A DNA stretch of 64,000 nt from Collimonas arenae (lineage in GTDB: Bacteria > Pseudomonadota > Gammaproteobacteria > Burkholderiales > Burkholderiaceae_D), in NCBI RefSeq assembly GCF_001584165.1, contig NZ_CP013233.1:3790620-3854619 (forward strand). The letters run 5' to 3'. Positions 7,807-15,717 of this stretch are shown piece after piece; within the stretch, counting starts at the first letter, position 1; each line of letters starts with the position of its first letter. The position numbers and the translations under genes are program-made. The notes beneath the pieces are model-generated. The model did no database searches and was not told the DNA's origin. It saw only the letters and a list, made by a program, of their open reading frames with translations.

Positions 7807-8790
7807 ATGTTGTCCGAATTCGACCTAATCTCCCGCTACTTCACTCGCCCGGCGCGCAGCTATATTGCGCAGATTGCCCTCGGCGTTGGTGATGACTGCG
7901 CATTGCTGACACCCGCTGCCGGCACCCAAATCGCCATCTCCACCGATATGCTGGTGGAAGGACGGCATTTCTTTCCCGACGCAGAACCGTTCACGCTGGG
8001 CCACAAGTGCTTGGCGGTTAACCTGTCCGACCTGGCGGCAATGGGTGCGCGGCCGCTGGCGTTTACCTTGGCGCTAGCGCTGCCTGCCGCCCGCGAAGAG
8101 TGGCTGGGGCCGTTTTCCGCCGGTTTGCTGGCCTTGGCCGATTCGCATCATTGCGAACTGATCGGCGGCGATACCACCAAAGGCCCGCTGAATATCTGCA
8201 TCACGGTATTCGGCGAAACCTTGCCGGGCCAGGCATTGCGCCGCGATGCTGCGCAAGCCGGCGACGACATCTGGGTCTCCGGTACGCTGGGCGATGCGCG
8301 GCTGGCGCTGGCGGGTTACCGCAACGAATTGACCGATCAACTGGTAATGGATGCCGAGCAGCATGCGCTGGCGGCAACGCGCATGCACCAGCCGACGCCG
8401 CGCGTTGCATTGGGCATTGCATTGCGCGGGATCGCGCGGGCGGCAATCGATATTTCCGATGGCTTGATCGGCGACCTCGGCCATATCCTGGCGCGCTCCG
8501 GCGTCGGCGCCACGCTGGCGGTCGACAGCTTGCCAGCAGGCCCGGTCCTGACGCAACAAACCCAGGCGATCCGCCGCCACTTCACATTGGCCGGCGGCGA
8601 CGACTATGAACTGTGTTTCACCGCCCCCGCTGACCGCCGCGACGCCGTGTTCGCCGCAGGCCAGGCAGCGGCTACCGCCGTGACCCGTATTGGCAGCATT
8701 GATGCCGCCAGCGGCTTGCGCCTGCACGATGCCGACGGCGCCGTGCTGAACCTGCAACTTACTTCCTTCGACCATTTTCGCTCCACATGA
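7807..8790 (+). CDS. thiL: Thiamine-monophosphate kinase ThiL
   Basis: A 327-residue protein of the AIR synthase/PurM superfamily. It phosphorylates thiamine monophosphate with ATP to give thiamine diphosphate, the last step of cofactor synthesis. Visible signatures are VGDDCALL, STDMLVEGRHF, GGDTTKGPL, DISDGLIGDLGH and the C-terminal GGDDYELCF. It overlaps the start of pgpA by 4 bp (ATGA), the usual thiL-pgpA arrangement. Confidence 0.96.
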   Translation: MLSEFDLISRYFTRPARSYIAQIALGVGDDCALLTPAAGTQIAISTDMLVEGRHFFPDAEPFTLGHKCLAVNLSDLAAMGARPLAFTLALALPAAREEWLGPFSAGLLALADSHHCELIGGDTTKGPLNICITVFGETLPGQALRRDAAQAGDDIWVSGTLGDARLALAGYRNELTDQLVMDAEQHALAATRMHQPTPRVALGIALRGIARAAIDISDGLIGDLGHILARSGVGATLAVDSLPAGPVLTQQTQAIRRHFTLAGGDDYELCFTAPADRRDAVFAAGQAAATAVTRIGSIDAASGLRLHDADGAVLNLQLTSFDHFRST

Positions 8791-9310
8791 CCACACCGGA
8801 AAACAGCACCGCTCCCCGTCCAATCAAGGCCACTGGCCGTTTCATGCTGGCACACCCGGCACACATCATTGCGCAAGGTTTTGGCAGTGGTTTATCGCCA
8901 GTGATGCCGGGTACCTTCGGGACCTTGTTTGCGTGGCTGTCGTACGTGGTGATGACCACGCGCTGGCCGGAGATTTTCACGCCGCTGAACTGGCTGGTGA
9001 TCACCGCCGCCGGTTTCGTGGTCGGCGTCTGGACTTGCCAGGTCACCGGCCGCCACCTACGCGCCCCGATCACGGCAGCATGGTGTGGGATGAAATCATT
9101 GCGTTCTGGCTGGTGCTGGTGCTGGTGACGCCGGCCACCCTGTCGTCACAGTTCGCAGCGTTCCTGGTGTTCCGCTTTTTCGACATGGTCAAGCCACCGC
9201 CGATTTCTTATTTCGACCGCCATCTCAAAGGTGGCTTCGGCGTGATGTGGGATGACATTGTGGCAGCGTTTTATACGCTGTTGGCACTGGCATTGTGGCG
9301 GGCTATTTAA
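8787..9310 (+). CDS. pgpA: Phosphatidylglycerophosphatase A, frame broken by one base
   Basis: PgpA removes the phosphate of phosphatidylglycerophosphate in the inner membrane to give phosphatidylglycerol. The first frame has GFGSGLSPVMPGTFGTLFAW and membrane segments up to QVTGRHL; the rest, DHGSMVWDEIIAFWLV and FFDMVKPPPISYFD, is in the next frame. The change is between about 9054 and 9069 (CACCTACGCGCCCC); one extra base restores a normal 174-residue PgpA. The catalytic acidic motif DHG--VWDE is intact. The loss of one base matches other sites in the window, so sequencing error is likely. Confidence 0.88.
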
Positions 9311-9390
9311 CAAGGGTACAAGGCATCAATGTGCCTCATCTAAGCTGTCATAGCCCTGATATTGCCGCGACACCCCCAGTTCACCCCCGT

Positions 9391-9461
9391 CATTCCCGCG
9401 AACGCGGGAATCCATTGTCACGACTTCACTCCGCAACGTGGATCCCCGCGTTCGCGGAGAT
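9391..9461. repeat. REP-like inverted pair
   Basis: CATTCCCGCG-AA-CGCGGGAATCCA at 9391-9414 and its near reverse complement TGGATCCCCGCGTTCGCGGAGATG at about 9438-9461 form two hairpins facing each other, in the style of a REP/BIME. A related single unit is at 19418-19443. They fill most of the 274-bp space between pgpA and pncC. Confidence 0.7.
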
Positions 9462-9584
9462 GAAGAAGCCATGACTGAGACTGCTCGCGTAGCGTGACAC
9501 AAATGTTTGTCGACCACACCGATTGCATCTACCCACGACAAGTGGCAGTATGTATCGAACCGGGCGGACAAGAGGAGTTGAGAC

Positions 9585-10094
9585 ATGAACACGAACAACG
9601 TGGTTGAGGACAACACCGAACAAATCATCGATCTCGCAGGACAGGTCGGGCGCGCCTTGCAAGCCAAGGGCTGGTTCCTGTCGACAGCGGAATCCTGCAC
9701 CGGCGGCGGCATATCGCAGGCCATCACCGAAATCGCCGGTTCATCGGAATGGTTTGATTGCGGCTTCGTGACCTACTCGAACGCCTCCAAGACGGAATTG
9801 CTGGATATCCCGGAAGCCGAGATCGCCCAACATGGCACGGTGAGCGAGGAAATCGCCGCGGCGATGGCTGAAGGCGCGCTAGCCAACAGCAATGCCGACG
9901 TCACCGTCTCCACCACCGGCATCGCCGGACCTGGCGGCGCAGTTCCGGGCAAACCGGTCGGCACCGTTTGCTTCGGCTGGTCAGTGGGGCATCGCACGCA
10001 TACCGAGCGGCTGGTGTTTTCAGGTGATCGCCGTGCGGTGCGGGAGCAGACCGTGATTCACGCGCTGCAAGGCTTGTTGCGCTTCCTGAAGTAA
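9585..10094 (+). CDS. pncC: Nicotinamide-nucleotide amidohydrolase PncC (CinA C-terminal type)
   Basis: A 169-residue stand-alone CinA C-terminal domain. It hydrolyses nicotinamide mononucleotide to nicotinate mononucleotide and ammonia in the pyridine nucleotide cycle. The signature motifs STAESCTGGGISQAIT (near residue 28) and GIAGPGGAVPGKPVGTV are present. It faces pyrF and is separated from it by a hairpin. The name rests on family similarity. Confidence 0.93.
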   Translation: MNTNNVVEDNTEQIIDLAGQVGRALQAKGWFLSTAESCTGGGISQAITEIAGSSEWFDCGFVTYSNASKTELLDIPEAEIAQHGTVSEEIAAAMAEGALANSNADVTVSTTGIAGPGGAVPGKPVGTVCFGWSVGHRTHTERLVFSGDRRAVREQTVIHALQGLLRFLK

Positions 10095-10095
10095 G

Positions 10096-10123
10096 TCGGC
10101 TTCGATCCATTGAACGAAGCCGA
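10096..10123. terminator. Bidirectional hairpin between pncC and pyrF
   Basis: TCGGCTTCG-(10)-CGAAGCCGA forms a perfect 9-bp stem between two converging genes, followed by TCTGTT. The T run is weak, so terminator activity is inferred from place and shape. Confidence 0.55.
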
Positions 10124-10134
10124 TCTGTTCTGAC

Positions 10135-10962
10135 TTAACTCCGGAAACAATTGATCGCGTCGCGCGTTTCGCGTGCTACGCGGCCTGCTGCCTGGGCAAA
10201 ATCTTCTCCGGCGGCCTGGTCCGGCTTGGCATACAGGATCGCTCGCGACGAATTGATCATCATGCCTTGGCCGCTGGCAGTCTTGCCGGCATTCACGGTG
10301 GCCTGGATATCGCCGCCCTGAGCACCGACGCCCGGCACCAGCAACGGCATATCGCCGATGATGCTGCGCACTTGCGCCAGTTCCTGCGGGAAGGTCGCCC
10401 CCACCACCAGGCCGCACTGGCCGTTTGTGTTCCATTTTTCAGCCACCAGACGCGCCACGTGCTGATACAGCGGCACACCGTCGACCGTCAAAAATTGCAG
10501 GTCGGAGCCACCGGCATTGGAGGTACGGCACAGTACGATGGCCCCGCGGTCCTTCCACTCCAGGTAAGGTGCGACCGAATCGAAACCCATGTAAGGACTC
10601 ACCGTTACCGCATCGGCACCGTAGCGCTCGAACGCCTCACGCGCATACTGCTCGGCGGTTGCGCCGATATCGCCGCGTTTGGCGTCCATCACGATCGGGA
10701 TGTGCGGATAGTTAGTACGCAAATATTCGCAGATGGCCTCAAGCTGGTCTTCCGCGCGTATTGCCGAAAAATAGGCGATTTGCGGCTTGAAAGAGCAGGC
10801 TGTATCGGCAGTCGCATCTATAATTGCCTTGCAGAAATCAAAGATGGCATGCGATTTCTGCTGCAGATGTGATGGAAATTTGGCAATATCCGGGTCCAGC
10901 CCTACGCACAGCAGGGAGTTGTTGGCGCTCCAGGCGGCGGATAATTTTTCGATGAAAGTCAC
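10135..10962 (-). CDS. pyrF: Orotidine 5'-phosphate decarboxylase
   Basis: A 275-residue protein of the longer (type 2) PyrF group. It decarboxylates OMP to UMP, the last step of pyrimidine synthesis. The catalytic motif [15 protein letters not shown] (K as general acid) is present, as are [12 protein letters not shown] near the start and the phosphate-binding region [12 protein letters not shown] with NSSRAILYA. Confidence 0.96.
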   Translation of the reverse strand: MTFIEKLSAAWSANNSLLCVGLDPDIAKFPSHLQQKSHAIFDFCKAIIDATADTACSFKPQIAYFSAIRAEDQLEAICEYLRTNYPHIPIVMDAKRGDIGATAEQYAREAFERYGADAVTVSPYMGFDSVAPYLEWKDRGAIVLCRTSNAGGSDLQFLTVDGVPLYQHVARLVAEKWNTNGQCGLVVGATFPQELAQVRSIIGDMPLLVPGVGAQGGDIQATVNAGKTASGQGMMINSSRAILYAKPDQAAGEDFAQAAGRVARETRDAINCFRS

Positions 10963-11103
10963 GATGAAGCCTCAATAATGCGAACCCCGCATTGTAATTC
11001 CAAAATCGGCCCCGATTGACTGTCGGCCGGGTATTTAACACTTGAGCAGCTATCAATAGTTTGCTAACGTGCATCACACTTGTTTCTTTTTCAGGGATCC
11101 CGA

Positions 11104-11703
11104 ATGAAAACTTTCTTCAAATGGCTGGCAATTGCCTTTCTCGCATCCTTGCTCAGCGCGTGCGGCTATAACGATTTCCAAACCAAGGACGAAGCTGTCA
11201 AGGCGGCTTGGGGCGAAGTCGTCAACCAATATCAAGGGCGCGCCGACCTGGTGCCGAAAATTGCCCAGATCGTCAAGGCTTATGCCACTCATGAAGAAGC
11301 AACCTTCGAAGCGGTGACCAAGGCGCGCTCGGCAGCAACCAGCTTCCAGATCACGCCGGAAGTGCTGAACGATCCGGCTGCATTCGAGAAATTCCAGCAG
11401 GTGCAGGGGCAGCTGTCTTCCGCCCTGTCGCGACTGATGGCCGTCTCCGAAAATTATCCGCAGTTGAAGGCAGACGGCTTGTACCGCGATGCCCAATCGC
11501 AGCTGGAAGGCATCGAGAACCGCATCAAGGTGGCGCGTAACCGCTATATCGTCGCCGTGCAGGACTACAACGTACTGGCGCGCAGCTTCCCAACCAACCT
11601 GACCGCGATGGCGATGGGTTACAAGGTCAAGCCTTCCTTCACGGTAGATAACGAAAAAGCGATCTCGACATCGCCTGATGTCGATTTCGGCGGCAAAAAA
11701 TAA
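11104..11703 (+). CDS. lemA: LemA family lipoprotein
   Basis: A 199-residue LemA protein with lipobox LLSAC (Cys20 from ATG 11104), then the all-helical LemA domain: NQYQGRADLVPKIAQIVKAY, NRIKVARNRYIVAVQDYN and the end of the fold FPTNLTAMAMGYK. I prefer ATG at 11104 to 11080 because it places the signal peptide at the N-terminus. Its stop overlaps the next start (TAATG), giving a lemA-TPM-TPM operon, a conserved pair in proteobacteria thought to act in the cell envelope. Confidence 0.93.
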   Translation: MKTFFKWLAIAFLASLLSACGYNDFQTKDEAVKAAWGEVVNQYQGRADLVPKIAQIVKAYATHEEATFEAVTKARSAATSFQITPEVLNDPAAFEKFQQVQGQLSSALSRLMAVSENYPQLKADGLYRDAQSQLEGIENRIKVARNRYIVAVQDYNVLARSFPTNLTAMAMGYKVKPSFTVDNEKAISTSPDVDFGGKK

Positions 11704-12576
11704 TGTCCTCCAGCACGATGCCTGCTTTGGCGCGTTTATCCCATTTGTCCCGCCTGGCGTTGGCCTGCTGGCTTGCGCTGCTGGCGGTACTAGCCCTACC
11801 CGTCTTGGCCCAAACCATGGCGCAGCAGGTGCCGGTGCCGCCGTTGCAATCACATGTCACCGATCTGGTCGGCATGCTGCAGCCGGATCAGCGCGCTACG
11901 CTGGATAACGTGCTGAGCCAGTACGAAGAGCGGACCGGCAGTCAGATTGCGGTCCTGCTGCTGAGCAAGACCGAGCCGGAAGGTATCGAAGATTATGCAG
12001 TGCGGGTCGCCGATGCCTGGAAGCTGGGCCGCAAGGGTATCGACGACGGCGTCATCCTGCTGGTCGCCAAGGATAATCCGAAAGCGCTGCGGCGCATGAT
12101 GATCCTGACCGGGCGCGGCGTGCAGGGTTCGCTAACCGATGCGCAATCGAAGCGCATCCTGCAGGACATCATCGCGCCCTACTTCGTCAAGAATGATTAT
12201 TACGGCGGCTTGACCGCTGGTGTCTCGGCCATCATGCCGCTGCTCGACAGCGAGCATTTTGCCGCACCGACGCACAAGGCGGCGCAACAGCAGGAACCCA
12301 CATCCGATCTGCTGGGCACGCTGGCGCCGTTGCTGTTCTTCGGCTTCATCATCCTGATCACGGTCATTTCGCGCGCACGCGGCGCTAGCGGTAATTCGGC
12401 CGCGCGCTCAACAGCAATGTCTGGGGCAACGCGGCCGGCGTCATCATCGGCAGCATCCTGAGCCAGGGCGGGCGTGGCGGCGGTGGTGGTTTTGGTGGCG
12501 GAGGATTCGGCGGCGGTGGTGGTTTTTCCGGTGGCGGCGGTGGATTTGACGGCGGCGGCGCCTCGGGGACTGGTAA
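11703..12576 (+). CDS. TPM domain protein (YgcG/DUF2950-type), two frame breaks
   Basis: A signal peptide ending near VLAQT is followed by a TPM domain (VTDLVGMLQPDQRATL, RTGSQIAVLLL, DAWKLGRKGIDDGVILLVA), a membrane segment (LLFFGFIILITVIS) and a Gly-rich tail. The frame breaks near 12405 (TTCGGCCGCGCGC): the next frame gives RALNSNVWGNAAGVIIGSIL and GGGGGF repeats. It breaks again near 12566, where one more G in GGGG would give the family end GASGDW and a TAA overlapping the next ATG. With both bases restored the protein has about 291 residues. Probably sequencing errors in GC-rich DNA. Confidence 0.85.
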
Positions 12577-13079
12577 TGGCATCGACTCTACAACGCTTCT
12601 GGCGCCACCTGACGACAACCCGCGGCAGCGCGCAACGCGCCTTCCCGGCTGCGACACTGAAGGCGATCCAACACAAGATTGCCGAAGGCGAAATCACGCA
12701 CCGAGCCGAAGTCAAGATGATTGTTGAAGGCTCGCTGAGCCTGCCGGCGGTGCTGAACGGCGTCACGTCGCGCAACCGTGCGCATGAACTGTTTGCCCAC
12801 TATCGGATTTGGGATACAGAAGAAAATGTCGGCGTGTTGCTGTATGTCAATCTGGCCGACCACAAGGTCGAGATCGTGGTCGATCGCGCAGTTGGCCGTG
12901 CAATCAAGAGCGCCGAATGGCAAGCCGTATGCAAAACCATGACCAAGGAATTCGCCAGCGGCGCCTTCCATGACAGCACCCTGGCGGCGCTGGAACAAAT
13001 GAACGGTTACCTCACCCAGCACTTTCCGGACCAAGGCCGAAAAAAGAACGAGCTGTCGGACAAACCGCTAGTCCTGTAA
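12576..13079 (+). CDS. TPM domain protein
   Basis: A 167-residue TPM (YgcG-like) domain protein without a signal peptide. The start at 12576 overlaps the restored TAA of the preceding gene and gives MASTLQRFWRHLTTTRG; a longer upstream extension is the wrong frame of the Gly-rich tail. Motifs: HKIAEGEITHRAEVKMIVEG, NRAHELFAHYRIWDTEENVG and DRAVGRAIKSAEWQ. Third gene of the lemA operon; role in the envelope unknown. Confidence 0.88.
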   Translation: MASTLQRFWRHLTTTRGSAQRAFPAATLKAIQHKIAEGEITHRAEVKMIVEGSLSLPAVLNGVTSRNRAHELFAHYRIWDTEENVGVLLYVNLADHKVEIVVDRAVGRAIKSAEWQAVCKTMTKEFASGAFHDSTLAALEQMNGYLTQHFPDQGRKKNELSDKPLVL

Positions 13080-13090
13080 TTACCCTCAAT

Positions 13091-13138
13091 TAAATCGACT
13101 CTGACCCCAATAAAATATTTGGGGTCAGAGTCGATTTA
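13091..13138. repeat. Perfect 20-bp inverted repeat with TCTGACCCC arms
   Basis: Arms TAAATCGACTCTGACCCCAA and the exact reverse complement surround an 8-bp AT loop. The arm sequence GACTCTGACCCC is the kind found around REP-associated tyrosine transposase (RAYT) genes in proteobacteria, but no such gene is here. It lies between two converging genes and could also end transcription on both strands. Confidence 0.75.
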
Positions 13139-13164
13139 TTTCCGGCGCAGTTCATCCGCGCATC

Positions 13165-14589
13165 TCAGCCGTTTTCATATACCCACTGCAACAACCCATC
13201 CTGCGCCGCCTGACCCCTGGCCGCGTTGGGGTCGTTGATCAGGCAGACCACCGCGTAGTACTTGCCCGATGCTGCCAGTACATAACCGGCAATCGCGCGC
13301 ACATCGTTCAGGGTGCCGGTCTTGACGTGGGCCTGCCCGGCCACGCCCTGGTCTTTGAGGCGCTTGCGCATGGTGCCGTCGTAACCGACTAGCGGCATTG
13401 AGGAGACGAACTCCGGCATGGTCGGCGATTGGAAGGCGGCGGTCATCATGCGGCCCATGGTCTTGGCCGATACGCGCTCGTTGCGCGACAGGCCGGAGCC
13501 GTTCTCGATCACCAGGCCGGTAGCGTCGATGCCCTTGCCGGCCAGCCAGCTCTGGATCGCTCGCGCGCCGCGCTCCGGTGTCGCCGGCAGTTTGAGGATA
13601 TCGGCGGCGATAGTCAGCAATACCTGGCGCGCCATCACGTTGTTGCTGTACTTGTTGATGTCGCGGATTACTTCCGGCAAGGTGACCGAACTCCATTCGG
13701 TCACCAGACGCGCGGTCGGTGGCACCACGCCGTTCTTGACGCTACCGCTGAAGCTGCCGCCAAGGTCGGTCCACATCTGGCGGAATACCGCACCGAAGTA
13801 TTGGGTCGAACTCATCTTATAAGGATTGACGTACCAGGTTTTCTCACCGCAGGAGGCTGGCAGCGCACCGTTGAAGCTGGCGCCGTCGGCATCCACCGAG
13901 GCTTGGAGCTTGCCTTGCCAGTCGTCGCAGCCGCCCTTGCCGAGCCTTGGCGAAGTGACGGCGTAGCCGCTCATGGGCGGATCGATGACGACGCTGACCT
14001 GCCGCTTGTCCTGGTCCGGCATGAACTGGAACGTCAGCGTCTTGTAGTTCAGCAGCAAGGCGTCGGGACCAACGTTGTAAGGCTTCATCGGATCGCCGTC
14101 GAACTCGGACGGATCATAGGCATTCTGGTCAAACGTGCTGCGATCGAGCAACACGTTGCCACGGATGTCGCGAATGCCCTTGGCGCGGATCTGGCGCAGG
14201 AACAGCCAAAAATTCTCCAACACCAGCTTGGGATCGCCGTTGCCCTTGAAGATCAGGTCGCCCTGCAAGGTGCTGCCGATCTGGTTGCCATCGGCATAGG
14301 CCTGGGTTTTCCAGCGATAGGTCGGCCCCAGCAACTCCAGTGCCGCATCGGTGGTGAGCAACTTCATGGTCGAAGCCGGATTGAACGGTACACCGGCATT
14401 GGCCGAGGCCAGCACGCGGCCGTCGCCGTCGACTTCCTGCACATACACACCGACGCTTTGAGCGGAAATGCCGGCCTGCTGCAACGCCTTGCTGAACGGC
14501 GCTGGCAAGGAAGCCGACACATCCTGCGCCTGCGCATTAGCCAGAATGAAGGAGGACAAGACGACACTGAGCGCGTGGATTTTTTTCAA
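13165..14589 (-). CDS. dacB: D-alanyl-D-alanine carboxypeptidase/endopeptidase (PBP4)
   Basis: A 474-residue PBP4-type (peptidase S13) enzyme that trims and cleaves peptidoglycan cross-links in the periplasm. It has a signal peptide ending ANAQA, and the three active-site motifs SxxK (STMK, in NPASTMKLLTTDAA), SxN (SNN, in KYSNNVMARQ) and KTG (HVKTGTLNDVRAIAGY). The long insert between SxxK and SxN is typical of this class. Confidence 0.95.
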   Translation of the reverse strand: MKKIHALSVVLSSFILANAQAQDVSASLPAPFSKALQQAGISAQSVGVYVQEVDGDGRVLASANAGVPFNPASTMKLLTTDAALELLGPTYRWKTQAYADGNQIGSTLQGDLIFKGNGDPKLVLENFWLFLRQIRAKGIRDIRGNVLLDRSTFDQNAYDPSEFDGDPMKPYNVGPDALLLNYKTLTFQFMPDQDKRQVSVVIDPPMSGYAVTSPRLGKGGCDDWQGKLQASVDADGASFNGALPASCGEKTWYVNPYKMSSTQYFGAVFRQMWTDLGGSFSGSVKNGVVPPTARLVTEWSSVTLPEVIRDINKYSNNVMARQVLLTIAADILKLPATPERGARAIQSWLAGKGIDATGLVIENGSGLSRNERVSAKTMGRMMTAAFQSPTMPEFVSSMPLVGYDGTMRKRLKDQGVAGQAHVKTGTLNDVRAIAGYVLAASGKYYAVVCLINDPNAARGQAAQDGLLQWVYENG

Positions 14590-14786
14590 GTGGGCACCGG
14601 CGAAAAAGAAATGTTGCCGGGATTATCCCACGCGATCGCGCGATGCAAAGATGGAAGATGAAGATGCGCCTGAAAATGGCGCCGGAATATTTCGACTACA
14701 GCACGTCAACTACACGCCTGCTGCGCAGGCACCCCTCCCTGCGGGAAGCAACTCGGTGTCCCGCCCGGATGCAAGGCTGCTGCCGG

Positions 14787-14969
14787 TCAGAGGAGCGCCG
14801 GGATCGATTCCAGGATGATCAGCGCCAGCAAGGCGCCGCACACGGCGCCAATGGCGCGTAAACTACCCCGGACTACCTTTGATGCCACCGGCACTTCACC
14901 ACACAAAACCAGCCCCGCAATGGCCATCGGCACGAAGAACAGCAGGTTGTGCATAATCAAGTTGACCAC
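14787..14969 (-). CDS. Small two-helix membrane protein
   Basis: A 60-residue protein, MVNLIMHNLLFFVPMAIAGL then a polar loop and a second helix AIGAVCGALLALIILES. The GTG start at 14969 is preceded by a strong AAGGAG six bases away, which is the main support for a real gene. No family recognised. Confidence 0.6.
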   Translation of the reverse strand: MVNLIMHNLLFFVPMAIAGLVLCGEVPVASKVVRGSLRAIGAVCGALLALIILESIPALL

Positions 14970-15204
14970 GATTGTCTCCTTGGAGCTTGCGGAAAACGCA
15001 ACCGGCGCGTCTGCAGCAATCTCATTAACTTGCTATTTCAGTATAGGTTTCCGATGCTGGAAGACAAGCTAAAAGTAACCGAATGACAATGAAAAACATG
15101 GCCGATAAAACAACAAAAAAGCCGCGCCGGAAAACCTGTTGCTGGCCTGCACAATACTTCTTGACCGCCATGCATGGCGCGGCTACTATCCACCAGTCTA
15201 AATT

Positions 15205-15390
15205 TTATGGAGTCCCTTTAATGGGCACTTGTTCGAGTGACAGTTGTTGCCAGACCCGTTCTGGCGCCGCCTCGGCAAGATAACGCAGGACTTCCCCTGC
15301 CGTCATCTCGCCATAGGCGAATGATGGTATCCCCCAGTGTTCGGCGTCCGTTTTTTGGCGTTCGTTTGCGAGCACTTCGTGTTCCACCAC
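15205..15390 (-). CDS. Hypothetical small protein
   Basis: A 61-residue frame starting at GTG 15390 (an in-frame GTG precedes it), acidic and with a balanced composition (DAEHWGIPSFAYGEMTAGEV, LRYLAEAAPERVWQQLSLEQ). The composition looks coding, but no family is recognised and the start has only a weak ribosome site. Confidence 0.35.
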   Translation of the reverse strand: MVEHEVLANERQKTDAEHWGIPSFAYGEMTAGEVLRYLAEAAPERVWQQLSLEQVPIKGTP

Positions 15391-15717
15391 CTGATCTTGT
15401 TATACCAAGTTGCGCGGCCGCATCGTTTGTTGTGCCTGTCGCCGGCTTGGTGAAACCTGTTCCGACTGCGGCTTTGCGGCTGCGGATGGACTAGTCGAAT
15501 AGTGCTCCGTTGCCAGGACTCCTGAATCGGGACTCTTGATGTTGTCATCAAGATGTCACCGATCGACTTTACAGTCTGGGCCGCACTGGACGTTTTTTAC
15601 TTTTGCGATACGCTTGTCATCCACATGGATTGCCAGTCGTTAACATAAAGTTAAAAGCACCCAGATGTACCCTGATCGACGACAGCCGACCGCATTGCAT
15701 GAAAAAAGAAGAATTCC

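Noticed and set aside
13429..14661. 410-codon open frame on the plus strand
   Set aside because: It lies antisense to dacB, which has all three active-site motifs; shadow composition.
15400..15717. Mg2+-sensing riboswitch or leader peptide for mgtA
   Set aside because: No hairpin set or short Pro-rich leader frame that I could defend by eye.
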